This document shows, one piece after another, positions 35,380-46,409 of a stretch of 64,000 nt of DNA (the stretch's first letter is position 1; the number at the start of each line of letters is the position of its first letter). The DNA is from Przewalskia tangutica. Its lineage: Eukaryota; Streptophyta; Magnoliopsida; Solanales; Solanaceae. Made by a program: the position numbers and the translations under genes. The stretch is taken from NCBI GenBank assembly GCA_029844215.1, contig CM056728.1:85931676-85995675 (forward strand), written 5' to 3'. The notes below the pieces were generated by a model. That model was not told where the DNA came from. It did no database searches and saw only the letters and a program-made list of their open reading frames with translations.

Positions 35380-35484
35380 AAGCGTGCGAAAGAAATACGT
35401 TAGAGGTCCGACTTATAACACAACTCTAAGGCACGATCTCGAGTGAGAAGAATGAAACCAATCCTAAATATCCTATAGCCTCAC

Positions 35485-35513
35485 GATTATTGGTGTGGTG
35501 CACACAGATAATC
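35485..35513 (-). promoter_or_regulatory. M1 leader stem-loop with GTGCAC loop, shortened
   Basis: Minus strand GATTATCTGTGTGCACCACA then CCAATAATC. The GTGCAC loop and outer pairs remain, but the 5' arm has lost about five bases relative to E2. Confidence 0.5.
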
Positions 35514-35557
35514 AAGACTACTAGATACGGTGCGTAGACACTTTCCGAGGATTAACT

Positions 35558-35569
35558 GCTCTGATACCA
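35558..35569 (-). promoter_or_regulatory. M1 primer binding site
   Basis: Minus strand TGGTATCAGAGC, four bases inside the 5' LTR end. Perfect match to the usual initiator tRNA-Met complement. Confidence 0.88.
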
Positions 35570-35573
35570 CTTT

Positions 35574-38095
35574 TGTCACGACCCGAACCCGGGCCCATGA
35601 CTGGTGTCTTACCCGGGCACCTAAGTAGACATACATCAGAGTAACCAGCGAAATATAAAAGCAAGACATGAAACAATTATGAAATGAGAAACAATTTATC
35701 CAAGAAAAGATTGCCTTTCGGCATGTATATATACATCAAGAGTGAACAGTTACATCCCAACTTTACAACGGGACTACGGACCTGCAGGAATGTAACTATG
35801 GCGGGGCGGGCCCGCCATACCTGAATGTACATAAAGCTACAATGGCAGGGAGATCATACCCAAAAGACAAACCTCCGGAGAAACGGGGCTTTCCCAAAAG
35901 CAGGAACGGTGATCCTAGGAGCGAGGATCAACAACCGATGTACTTGACTGCGGCGTGACGCGGCCCGAAGGAGGTCGATCTGATAGGTACCAAGTATGTA
36001 AAACTGAAAATACGGTAATGAAATCATAACATTTCCAAACCAAATCCACAGATATGTATGAAAAACCAATTAACGCACGATTGCCACAACATAAATAAGA
36101 GTAAGCGGGTGTAACGCACCGGTCTTTTCTAGGCCGCTAATGATCGTAGCGGGGCCATTCGCCCATAGTATCATTATACGAGCCTAATCACGGACCTCCG
36201 TAGTCGCATAGGTCCGTGGACCCGCGTGAGGTACTCGCCGCGCCGGGGTAGCTAACGCGGCATTTCTGGACTCAGTAGTCGCGTAGCCACTAGGACCGCG
36301 TGAGGTATTCCTCGCGTTGGCGTAACACACGGAGTTATTCACGGAACTCCGCGACTCCGCGCATAGGTCACGTGGACCGCGTGGTATTTCCTCGCATCGA
36401 GGGTGGAAAGTCCTCGGCATCATAACAAGTCAGGGGGGTATGTGATATAATAGCGATCTGTGGGGTTATCGTTTAACAACGTAAGCACAACAAGAATAAC
36501 CCCCTTACACAAACATCACAAAACACTAACACACGTAGCATCATAACATGTTTACTTATCAAACCATATTACTACACTTTCCATAAATCAATACAAGACT
36601 TTCATAAACAAATAAGTAAACCGTTCCTTTTATCTTTCTTAAGTCGTTATACCTAACTTCCCATAAAGCTAGTATAACTCTTAAGCTTTTAAAACCAAGT
36701 ATTACTTTTCTTTCAAAAATGATTCATAACTCTTTTGAAATATTTCCAAGATTCTTATCATTCAAAACTCAAGTCAAAAGCCATCAAAGTAAAACCAAGT
36801 TTAGTTAACACGTGTACGTCAACCGTACTATATATATTTCAAAAGTATCATGCTCAAGAGGATAGGAAGAATCACATACCTCCTCGGCTAAATCCACCTG
36901 CCAAGTCGAATATGTCGCGCGCAGAGTATCAACCTATAATAGTCAAATACGTCTATCAACGTCTAGACTACTTCGTAGAATATTCTAAGCAGAAGGTTCT
37001 CTATTCTACGGAAAATTGGGCAGCATTTCCCTACCCGTCAAACTACACAAGTCTCAGTAAATCTGATCACATGTAAATCTGATTCAATTCTCCTCTTTTA
37101 TACCATCCTTCTATATATCTTATACTTAATTCTAAACTACAACAATATGTAATCTCCAATTATAATAGAAGGACAAAGATTATTACCTCGATAAGCCCAA
37201 AATTATCCAAGATTATATGTCGATCCTGAGCAACGTTTAGCTCTATGCATGCGCTCCAATTCGCTCCAAGAAACCCTTAGAAGTTTCTAAACAACTTCTT
37301 AATACTTCAACCAACTATGAAGATTTTCTTAGGGTTTCGTTTTGTGAATAAAGGAAATAAAGTAGTATTTAGGGCTTTTAGTATAGAGTAACTTTGGAAT
37401 ACTACAAGGGATTTTTGGCTAAGGTATTTGGGATAACAATACTTGAAGACAATTTTTCTACCAAGGGGGGGGTGTGTTTCGGACGAGAGGCTTCTAAAAG
37501 GGGGGAGGGAGTTGGGACGAAACTACTACAAAAGGGGGAGGGATTTTTGAGACTTGGAAATTGTTAAGTGGATGAAGAAGTCTTGCACTTAAGGGGGGTA
37601 TTTATAGGACCTTCAATGGCCAAGATTATAACATGTGTAAGGTGTAGATTTGGTTGCTTGTGCAAGTGAAGTCTTCCAACCAAGTGTCCACCACAACTTT
37701 GGGACATATGTCCATCACAACTTTGGGACATATGTCCACCACAACAATGAGCCATGTGGCTAGCCACTTGCTCCTCCAAAAACCGTCCAAGGCACCTCCA
37801 CTTGCCCCACAAAATATCTTCCAAGACTTTGACTAATTGACTTGGCCACTTGCCCATAATTTTCGTCCAACATGTGCCACCTAAGGGTGACACATGTCGC
37901 CCTCCTATTGGTCCAAAATATTTCATCTCTCGGAAAAATCCGTAATTGGTTAAAATATTAAAAACGTAAAATTTCCTTCACAAGGTTCAGAATCTTTTCC
38001 GTTGAAAGTTCACAATTTCATCCTTAACCTAATTAGGGCTTATACAATTGTACGTACGTCCTCACATACATACTCTGGAACTACGGGGTATAACA
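35574..38095 (-). repeat. M1 5' LTR (2522 bp)
   Basis: TGTCACGACCCG to GGGGTATAACA, followed by GTAAG (38096-38100). It is uninterrupted and close to the M1 3' LTR, with most differences at CAG/CTG words (for example 35765-36000 and 36180-36400 compared with 27704-27960 and 28130-28380). TATA at 37599-37606. Non-coding. Confidence 0.92.
37599..37606 (-). promoter_or_regulatory. TATA box of M1 5' LTR
   Basis: TATAAATA on the minus strand. This would be the working promoter for M1 genomic RNA. Confidence 0.65.
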
Positions 38096-38186
38096 GTAAG
38101 TTTTATTTCCGCTGGTTACTCTGATGTATATCTACTTGGGTGCCCGGGTAAGGCACCAGTCACGGGCCCAGGATCGGGTTGTGACA
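38096..38186 (+). repeat. H1 3' LTR, right end after M1
   Basis: GTAAG duplication, then the LTR end TTCCGCTGGTTACTCTG through GGGTTGTGACA. This completes H1. Next comes CCCTG, presumably H1's target copy. The matching left copy is outside the window. Confidence 0.85.
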
Positions 38187-38436
38187 CCCTGTCCCGTCGT
38201 TGTTGTTATAAAACTCTTAGAGGTCTGTAGTACTGTTGTGGGCTGGGTTTGTAAAGGATGTAACTGTTCAAGTTTTTATTTATATATACAGGAAGGTAAC
38301 CGTTTTGGTTAGCCTGTTTTCTTACTTCACTGTTTATCTTTTATGAGTTTTTATTTCCACTGATTTTCTCTGATGTTGTATCACTAGGGTGTCCGGGGTA
38401 AGGCACCAGTCGCGGGCCCGAGGTCGGGTCGTGACA
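38187..38436 (+). repeat. LTR tail T2, the LTR into which H1 inserted
   Basis: Begins CCCTGTCCCGTCGTTG, which is the hairpin word inside other LTRs, and ends GGGTCGTGACA at 38436. The rest of this LTR must lie left of the window. Its U5 is closer to the array B LTR end (54721-54966) than to E2. Confidence 0.8.
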
Positions 38437-38640
38437 CTTGTGAAACTCATCTAGGCCACCCATTTGTTCTAATCTTAACCCTCCATAGTGTTATATATAT
38501 GTACTAGTAGCAAGACAAGTTCTACACTTATCTTACATTGTTCCATGTTTTTAAGTTTATTTCCGCTGGTTTCTCTGATGTGTATCTACTAAGGTGCCCG
38601 GGTAAGGCACCAGTCGCGGGCCCGGGGTCGGGTCGTGAGA
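38437..38640 (+). repeat. LTR tail T3
   Basis: Another LTR 3' end: TTTCCGCTGGTTTCTCTGAT, GGTGCCCGGGTAAGG, GGGTCGTGA near 38637. The last CA is replaced by GA, so the exact end is unsure. Upstream sequence (38437-38540) is diverged. T2 inserted into it. Confidence 0.7.
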
Positions 38641-39125
38641 TCTTGCAAGACTCTTATGTATATATAAATATCTCAAAGGGCGAGATCATGACAAGTGTAT
38701 GGACAAGTTGATGTGGGACCCATGTCCACTTGTCATACTTCAACAAATATCTAAAGTTAAATAGTCAACCGAGACAAGTGGGGTGTGTCACGTGTCACCC
38801 TCCGATTCGTCCAAAATATTTTCATCTTCCATAAACATCCATATTGGCCAAAATCTCGAAAAATATTGTGAGCCCCACAAAACCGTAAATTTTTCCCGTG
38901 GGCCCCACGTGACCAATTTCGGATTTGAAAATCCATAATTCTATTATATTCCAAAAAGTCCAAATCCCAAATTTGAGAACTCAATTCTCATTACTAAACA
39001 CTTTTCCTTCACGGGTTCCGAGATTTCTTTTAAGGAAAAAGCACATCTTTTATCGTTTCACAATTTTACCCTTATCGTCTTACGTACGTTCTCTTATTCT
39101 TGTGTTGGAACTACGGGGTGTAACA
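38641..39125 (-). repeat. Element N 3' LTR, surviving piece
   Basis: The minus-strand LTR start TGTTACACCCCGTAG is at 39125. The first ~485 bp are preserved, with the GGGCCCAC and GACACGTGAC words of the array B LTRs, but quite diverged. The remainder was separated by the T3 insertion and lies outside the window. A possible TATA is near 38662-38674. Confidence 0.72.
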
Positions 39126-40542
39126 TTCTCCCCCCCTTATAAACATTCGTCCTGAATGTTCCTTCTAAGTCTCCAACAACCCCTGCACCGGTATAGTCTT
39201 CACTACTATACTCACCAAACCAATTATGCCATAAATGGCCACCATATAACACACGCGCATAAACATAAATCCAAGTCAACGAGGAATCACATCTAAAGTG
39301 TATAACATCACTATGTACTTCCATTCATGGCCTAAAAGGATACTCTCTTCGTACATTCACTTCACATATATAATCACTTCCATTCTTTTAACACATGTTC
39401 GCTTATTTTCTTACTCATCGTACTCTCCTCGTACAACCGAACTCTTTCTAGTACACGTACCATATTTCAGTCATCGCTTCAGTTTTCAAAACCTTGGAGT
39501 TACCACCTCCAAACCTGGTCATTATACTAGCTTCAATTTCCTTTAAGGCCATCCGGCCTTCCGATTACGGAGGAACGCATCCACAAACCAGTACAACGAT
39601 TAACCAGACTTGGGCCTTGCACCTTCGTGACCCTATCACCTAGCGGGACCACCTCAAACTGACCCCACTCCATTCCGGGTTGCGGGTTGACCCGCGATTG
39701 TCCTCAACACAACCCATTATCGCACTAAATTGTCCTTCATGGTCCGGAACAACTCTTACTATTCAAGTCATGAAAGCTTAGTGGTCTTCTTAGATTAACT
39801 ATCCATTTTCATTTCACACAACCCATGGAATTATCACGCTTATATACTCCACGTATACTATGTACTTCGACCAAGATCAACCGTAAAATCTTTTACTCAA
39901 GACGGCGTTGTATCTAAGGTCTCAACGGTTATCAATATTCTAAGGTTCACAATGTCCCGAGCCTACATTATCAATCCCCACAATACGGGAAATGTAGCTT
40001 CTTAATATCTCAAAGTGTTATTGTCTTACTCACAACAACTTTATTTACTCCATACGAATATCATTCGTACATGACACTTAAGCCTATAATCATAGCTTAT
40101 CCTATCAACCGGGTATGTCATTAATTTACTTGAACCTGCTCTACCAAGAGTCTATCACCTTCTTATTCAGTTCATTATCTCCTGATATTCCAAATCAGTA
40201 CATATATAAAGCCTAGGTGTGGGTTCAATAAACTGTTTCACACCTTTCAAGTAATTAAGGCTTTTACCAATTCTTGGTAATCTGTAATCATTCTAGGCAA
40301 CATGCATACGACTCCAAATAAATACACATGTACCGATATATATCATCGACATACCCTTTATACGATAATTTTACCAACCTGGATACGCAATCCATATAAT
40401 CTGTTATGGGCCACTGTCGCCTTTCTCAAAGATGCAATCACAATAACTGTTAGGGAAAGACCATCCTAACAACATAGCTCTATCGCACGACCTTATAGTA
40501 AGAAGAATAGAAACCAATCCTAAATATCATGTAGCCTCATGT

Positions 40543-40571
40543 GTATAAGTATGGTGCACACATATCCATAC
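40543..40571 (-). promoter_or_regulatory. N leader stem-loop with GTGCAC loop, diverged arms
   Basis: Minus strand arm GTATGGATATG, loop TGTGCAC, arm CATACTTATAC. Ten of eleven positions pair if two G-U pairs are allowed. The arm bases differ from E2 (GATTATCGGTGTG), yet the stem and loop persist. Confidence 0.6.
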
Positions 40572-40617
40572 CCAAGACTCTACTAGACACGGTCTGTAGA
40601 CATTCCGAGGACTAACT

Positions 40618-40629
40618 GCTCTGATACCA
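40618..40629 (-). promoter_or_regulatory. N primer binding site
   Basis: Minus strand TGGTATCAGAGC, perfect match to the initiator tRNA-Met complement, beside a degraded LTR end (GGATCGAG for TGACA). Confidence 0.8.
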
Positions 40630-41851
40630 CTCGATCCACGCCCGAACCGGGCGCGATCGTACCCTACCTGGGCACCCTTCTATACACACAACATGAGTAA
40701 CACGCGGAAGATAATAACACTCATTTTTTTTCTTAAAGCAAAGGCAAGGCCGATAAGGCTGTCGTATATATATATACCATACCCAACTGGGTCTACACTG
40801 TACAACAACATGAATAAAACTCTTACCAGTCCAGCTCACATATGAATACAGACCTCTAAGAATTCGACACAACTGTGACGGGACAAGGCCCCGTCGTACC
40901 CCTTAATACCTAGTCATAAAGATAAGCTCCGGAACATTGGAGCTATTCAACATGCTGAACAAGGATCCTAAGCTCGCGGATCCACAACTGAGTTCCTAGA
41001 CATGCGGACATGAACGCAGCCCCCCGAAGGAGGTCAGTACAATAAGTACTAAGTATGGAACTGAAATAAAGTACAGTATTAAAATCATGATTGTGAACAA
41101 GAATGACAGGGGCAAGTATAGAAAATCAAATACCAGATCCTACCGTGTCACATAACCTAAAAGCCAATTGCACCTTGTATCACTGTACTATAACAACTCC
41201 AAGAGTCGATTGTGCCTTTCAAGAATTTAATATCACACAGTCCAAATACAAAGCAGGAAACAAGTATGATAACCAAATTAATCAATAAGAGTAATGAAAA
41301 TCAACTTCATCTTTTAAAAGATCATTTCACAATATATAAGCAGTCATGCCAAGTCAGGGACGCATGCCCTCAAAATCATTACTCAAATATAACCATGGGT
41401 CTCACGCCCCTAATATCAATCATGCCCGTGGAATTCCTTCCTCACTGCCGGCAGTCCATGATATAATATAACACCAATATGTGTACCGGAATACCAGATC
41501 CCTCCTGCGTCATAAAACTGACCGGGCTAAGTACCTTAAGCCAACGTAACAGAGCCTACCGATTCACGAGATATGACCAGGACAAGTATCTAAAGTGTGC
41601 CCGTGACCGGGGCAAGTACGAAGGACAACTACCAATCCACATGCATGTATGAAAAACCAATTAACAGTACACAGTGCCATAGTATATACGAGAGTAAATA
41701 AGTGTAACCTGGCCGGTTCTGAATAGAAAACCAATGATCAAACTAGGACCATTCTCCCATATTATCATTGTGCAAATCCTAATCTGGACTCCCCTTCACC
41801 GCGCATAGGTCGCGTGGACCCGCATGAGGTATTCTTCGCATCAGGGGCAGC
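40630..41851 (-). repeat. Element N 5' LTR, left piece
   Basis: Starts near CCACGCCCGAACCGGGC, a diverged version of TGTCACGACCCGAACC, and runs to the P1 target GCAGC (41847-41851). It includes the AGCTCC hairpin (40925-40944) and one minisatellite unit (41780-41851). It continues at 63297. The divergence fits the oldest layer of the nest. Confidence 0.78.
40925..40944 (-). promoter_or_regulatory. LTR hairpin AGCTCC/GGAGCT in N
   Basis: AGCTCC and GGAGCT form a perfect six-base stem around an eight-base loop. Other LTRs have AAGCCCCG or AAGCTCCG facing CGGAGGCTT at this place, so the stem is kept while bases change. Confidence 0.5.
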
Positions 41852-43746
41852 TGTTATACCCCGTAGTTCCAGAATACATATGTAAGGACGTACGTACGAA
41901 TGTATAGCCCTAATTAGGTTAAGGATGAAAATTTTGGAATTTCCAACGAAAAATATTCCGAACCTCGTGTAGGAAAAAGGTTTATTATTGAGAATTGGAT
42001 TCTCAACTTTGGTATTTAAGACTTTAAGAATTTATATGAATTATGGATTTTATTTTCCGGAATTGGTCACGTAGGGCCCACGGGAGGAATTTACGGTTTG
42101 TGGGGCCCACTTTATTTTCAAGATTTTTGGCATTACGGATATTTTCGGAAGATGAAATATTTTGGACGAGTAGGAGGGGGACACATGGCACCCCCATGTG
42201 GCCCTATGGCCGAATATAGGGGTGACACTTGGCCTTGGATGTCTTTTAGGAGACATGTGGCTAGCCACATGTCTCAATTTTGTGGTGGACATATGGTTGG
42301 TAGAATCCACACACATATGTCCCCAATCCTCACCATACACATGCTTGAATCTTGGCCATTGAATGTCCTATAAATACCCCCTTAAGTTGCAAGACTTCTT
42401 CATCCACTTAAACAATTTCCACGTCACAAAAATACTCCCCCCTTTGTAGAATTCTCGTCCAACCCCCCCCCCCCCCTCTTGTGAAGAATTTCTTCAAGTA
42501 TTGTTATAATCCCAAATACCTTAGCCTAAAATCCCTTGTAGTATTCCAAAGTTGTCTCTATACTAGGAGCCCGGAAATACTACTTTATTTCTTTAGTTGC
42601 AAAACGAAACCCTAGGAAAATCTTCATAGTTAGATGAAGTGTTAGAAGAAGTTGTTTAGAAACTTCTAAGGGTTTCTTGGAGCGGGTTGGAGCGTTCAGA
42701 ATAGGAGCTAAACGTTGCTCAGGATCGACTTATTATCTTGGATAATTTTGGGCTTATCGAGGTAATAATCTTTGTCCTTCTATTGTAATTGGAGATTACA
42801 TATTGTAGTAGTTTAGAATTGAGTATATGATGTATAGAAGGATGATAAAAAGAAGAGAATTGAACTGTATTTACAGTAGACTTGTGTAGTATTACGGGGA
42901 GGGAGGTGCTGCCCAATTTTCCGTAGAATAAGGAACTTTATGCTTAGAATATTCTACGAAGTAGTCTAGACGTTGATAGACGTATTTGACCATTATAGGT
43001 TGATACTCTCCGCGCGACATATTCGACTTGGCAGGTGGATTTAGCCGAGGAGGTATGTGATTCTTCCTATCCTCTTGAGCATGATATTTTTGAAATATAT
43101 ATGATGCGGTGAGCGTACGTGTGTTAACTGAATTTGGTTTCACTTTGATGTCTTTTGACTTGAGTTCTAAATATTAAGAATCTTGAAGTATTTCAAAAAG
43201 AGTTATGAATCATTATTCAGAAGGAAATTAATACTTGGTTTTAAAAGAATAAGATCTTTTGGTTTTCCAAACAAATGTGAATGTTTTGATTTATTATAAA
43301 GCTTAAGTGTTATACTAGCGTTATGGGAAGTTAGTTATAACGACTTAAGAAAGATAAAAAGAACGGTTTACTTACTTGATTATGAAAGCCTTGTAATGAT
43401 TTCTGAATGTGTGGTAAGTTGGTTTGATAAGTAAACATGTTATGATGCTACGGGTGTTAGTGTCTTATGAATTTTGTGGTAAGGGGGTTCTTGTTGTGCT
43501 TATGTTGATTACGATAAGCTGGTTGTGCTTATGATTATATTACTTACCCCCCTGACTTGTTACGAGTCGCGGGTTAGCTACCCCCGATGCGAGGAGTACC
43601 TCATGCGGGTCCACGGGACCTATCACGGACTCTGAGTCGAGATTAGGCTCGCATAATGATACTATGGGCGAATGACCTTGCTTCGATCATTAGCGGCCTA
43701 GAAAAGACCGTTTGCGTTACATCTATTTGCTCTTGTTTATGCTGTG
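41852..43746 (+). repeat. P1 5' LTR, left piece
   Basis: From TGTTATACCCCGTAG to GCTGTG at 43746, where array B begins. Matches the start of the P1 3' LTR closely. The 3' LTR has an extra ~24-bp repeat at about 61100-61124 that is absent here near 42290. Run of 14 C at 42463-42476. Confidence 0.88.
42369..42376 (+). promoter_or_regulatory. TATA box of P1 5' LTR
   Basis: TATAAATA followed by CCCCC, 517 bp into the LTR. Array B now separates this promoter from the P1 genes by over 12 kb. Confidence 0.65.
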
Positions 43747-44005
43747 ACCGCCGTTCAGGGGTATGGCGGGGCCCTGTCCCGTCGTAGTTGTGGTTACATT
43801 CTTAGAGGTCTGTAGTACTGTTGTGGGCAGGGTTTGTAAAGGATATAACTGTTCAGGTATATATATGCGAAAGGTAACCGTTTTGGTGCTTTGTTTCTTA
43901 TTTTGTCTTGATTCATGCTTAAGTTTTATTTCCTGATTTTCTCGATGTTGTATCACTAGGGTGCGGGGTAAGGCACGATCCACGGGCCGAGGGTCGGTCG
44001 TGACA
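43747..44005 (+). repeat. Array B LTR 0, last 259 bp only
   Basis: Starts within TTCAGGGGTATGGCGGGG and ends GGTCGGTCGTGACA. Matches 54707-54966. Confidence 0.82.
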
Positions 44006-44009
44006 AAAG

Positions 44010-44020
44010 TGGTATCGAGC
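44010..44020 (+). promoter_or_regulatory. PBS of array B unit 1
   Basis: TGGTATCGAGC, the expected TGGTATCAGAGC with the CAG word altered. The next CAG (in GCAGTT) also reads GCGATT. Confidence 0.7.
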
Positions 44021-44066
44021 GATTAATCCTCGGAAAGTGTCTACAGACCGTGTCTAGTAGAGTCTT

Positions 44067-44100
44067 GATTATCGGTGTGTTGTGCACCACATCTATAATC
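44067..44100 (+). promoter_or_regulatory. Leader stem-loop with GTGCAC loop, array B unit 1
   Basis: Arm GATTATCGGTGTG, loop TTGTGCAC, arm CACATCTATAATC. Pairing is kept through one G-U pair, with one mismatch. Confidence 0.6.
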
Positions 44101-44210
44101 AGGAGGCTACAGGATATTTAGGATTGGTTTCCATTCTTCTCACTCTGAGATCGTGCCTTCGAGCTGTGTTATAAGTTGGACTCCCTCTGGCGTATTCGTA
44201 TGTACCCGTT

Positions 44211-44930
44211 ATGCCTGCAGAGCAACGGGGCCCATATGGGCAAGCGGCGAGGAGGCTGCGAGTAGAGCACAGAGGTTACGTGGGCACAAACGGTCATTAC
44301 GAGATAGTACTTGAGACGACGAGTTTTATGGCCAGGTAGCCCGGCGAGTTTAGAGCGGCAACAATTTCTCACGAGGCCACGATACTGGTCTCGGTTCACG
44401 ACCGAGGCGAGGATATGAGTTAGAAGGAGATGGCCCGATTACTAGCTAAGTCGTGGCGAGATATGGGGGCGGACGGGCCGGTGGTTCCAAAGCAGTACGA
44501 TGATTCACCCGATCCGATATTCGAGACTTGGGATTTCTTGAGTTGCGATTCGCGAGTTCTATGGATAGAGAGGCGAGGATGGTCCTCGAGTGTCGTGCTA
44601 GTTTGGGAGATTGTTATACTTGCGGCCGTCGGGAGCCATGTGATGGGAGGATGTCCAAGTAGGAGGATACTGAGAGGATGACTCGACCTCTGGGTCGATT
44701 CTTGGGTTGATTGTTTGGGAGAAGGGGGTGTTAGTCAGATGAGGTCACCCCAACTCGGTATGGCCGTTGTGGTAGGTGTTCTTATTGGGAGTGTCGTACT
44801 ACTTGCGGCTTGTTATGCTTGCGGCCAGCAAGGCCATTTGCGAGAAATTGTCCGGCGGAGGTGGCGCGGATGTTACGACTCATCGCCGGGATCGATGGGT
44901 GGTTCATCACCTTCGTAGTTATGCGTTCGT
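44211..44930 (+). pseudogene. Array B gag remnant 1
   Basis: ATG at 44211 opens MPAEQRGPYGQA, a mutated form of the MPPRKATR start. 44430-44600 reads a gag-like word with SPDPIFETWDFLSC, matching M1 DFLSCSPPEFYG. The zinc knuckle reads CYACGQQGHL at about 44810-44840, with the final cysteine lost by a shift. No full frame exists. Confidence 0.72.
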
Positions 44931-46401
44931 GAGCGGGATTTGATTAGGCGACAAAGGAAAGTGAGGCGATGAGTTCAGAGATATCTTGACCTTAAGAGAC
45001 TTGTTTAGGTCGTTATGGTAGATACGTGTGAGTGCTATGTTCGGTTAGCATTGTGTAAGTTGTGATTAGAAAACATGGGTAGTTGAAAAGGGTAAGTGCA
45101 GGGGCGAGGAAATGGGAACCTTAGAATTTATAACGATTGGGACCTTGGATGCAAGCCGTCTTGAGTGGATGATTTTACCGTTGGTCTTTGTCGAAGTACT
45201 TGGTATGCGTGAAATATGTTGTGGGATAATTCCATGGGTAGTGTGAGATGGAAGTGGTAGCTTTCATGGCGTGAATTAGTAAGATTGTTCGGATCGGGAA
45301 CGAGAGAGTTTAAGCGCGGCGTGGGTCGGGTTGAGGCCATATTGCGGGTCAACCGCGGCCGGAATAAGGTGGCGTCGATTCGAGGTGGTCCCGCCGGTGG
45401 TAGGGTCACGCGGGTGCTAGGCCCAAGTTTAGGTAACCATCGCGCGAGTTCGTGGATCGTTCGACCATGTCGGATCGTGAAGGCGGGAATGGCCTTAAGG
45501 AATGAGAGGCTTGTAGATGACCAAGTTTGGAGGTAGTGACTCAAGGTTTTGAACCGGCGATGGTGGGTATGGTGCGTGTACTAGAGAGAGTTCGTGTGCG
45601 AGAAGGGTACGACGAGTAAGGAAAGAAGTGAACGTGTGTTAACAGAATAAAGGAGATCATTTTGTGGTGAAGTGAAGATGCGAAGGGAGTATCCTTTAGA
45701 CCATGGATGGAAGCTTTTGTGTTGTTATACACGTTAGAGGTGATTCCTCGTTGGCTTGGATTGAGTTTTGCGCGTATGATTAGACTATGGCCATTGGTGG
45801 CATGATTGGTTTGGTAAGTATAGTAGTGAAGACTATCTGCAGAAGCGCGGTATGTTTGAGACTTAGAAGGAACATTCGGGACGAATGTTTCTAAAGGGGG
45901 AAGAATGTTACACCCCGTAGTTCCAGGGTATATATGTGAGGACGTACGTACGAGAATACGACAGTAATTTTGGAAAAGAAGAAAGATGTGATTTTTCGAC
46001 GGAAAAGTTTCCGAATTTTGTGAAGGAAAAATGTTCGTTAAAGGGAATTGGATTCCCAGATTTGGTATTCGGACTTTTTGGAATATTTGAGAATTATGGG
46101 ATTTTATTTCCGGAATTGGTCACGTGGGCCCACGGGAGAAATTTACGGTTTGTGGGGCCACTTTATTTTGGATTTTTGGCATTACGGATATTTTGGGAAG
46201 GCGAAATATTTTGGGCGAGTAGGGGCGACACGTGTCACCCCATGTGGCCTATGGCCGTCGAGGGGACTTGGGCGTTTTTATGTGGGGACAAGTGTGAGCC
46301 AACTGTCCCATTTTGTGGTGGACATTTGGTTGGTAGTTTACTCACACACATGTACCCAATCCTCACCTTACACTTGCTTTAATCTTGGCCCTCGATTTCT
46401 C

Positions 46402-46409
46402 TATAAATA
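46402..46409 (+). promoter_or_regulatory. TATA box of array B LTR 1
   Basis: TATAAATA followed by CCCC. Confidence 0.6.

Larger units (their letters stand above)
12336..38095 (-). mobile_element. M1, Tekay-type element with both LTRs and nested inserts
   Basis: Minus-strand element flanked by GTAAG duplications. On the plus strand its order is 3' LTR (12336-12528 plus 27709-30599), internal region 30600-35573, and 5' LTR 35574-38095. Without array A and the LINE, each LTR is about 2.5 kb and the whole element about 10 kb. The internal region keeps PBS, leader, gag, PR, RT, RNase H, integrase, chromodomain and polypurine tract in order, but with many frameshifts. Insertion into the H1 3' LTR makes it younger than H1. 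Confidence 0.92.
39126..40629 (-). mobile_element. Element N internal region, non-coding
   Basis: 1504 bp between a polypurine tract (39126-39141, CT-rich on the plus strand) and a PBS (40618-40629). Its right third carries the conserved leader. Its left part (39130-39760) is related to the array B internal 3' part, including TATACGTTAGAGGTGATT-like and GGGTTGACCCGC words. I see no gag, PR, RT or integrase motif in any frame. It is a non-autonomous element of the array B kind that has lost even gag. Confidence 0.75.
44006..45905 (+). mobile_element. Array B internal region 1
   Basis: 1900 bp: PBS, leader, gag remnant (44211-44930), then about 950 bp without any recognised motif, and a polypurine tract (AAAGGGGGAAGAA) at 45905. 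The non-coding part includes the GGGTCAACCGCG word shared, on the other strand, with array A and N internal regions. No pol. Confidence 0.8.

Noticed and set aside
38641..38700. Start of a separate DNA transposon after the T3 tail
   Set aside because: No terminal inverted repeats. Downstream sequence matches the minus-strand LTR start, so it is the N LTR.
44715..44918. Independent zinc-finger protein
   Set aside because: The CYACGQQGH knuckle sits where the gag nucleocapsid is expected in the body and is out of frame with its neighbours.
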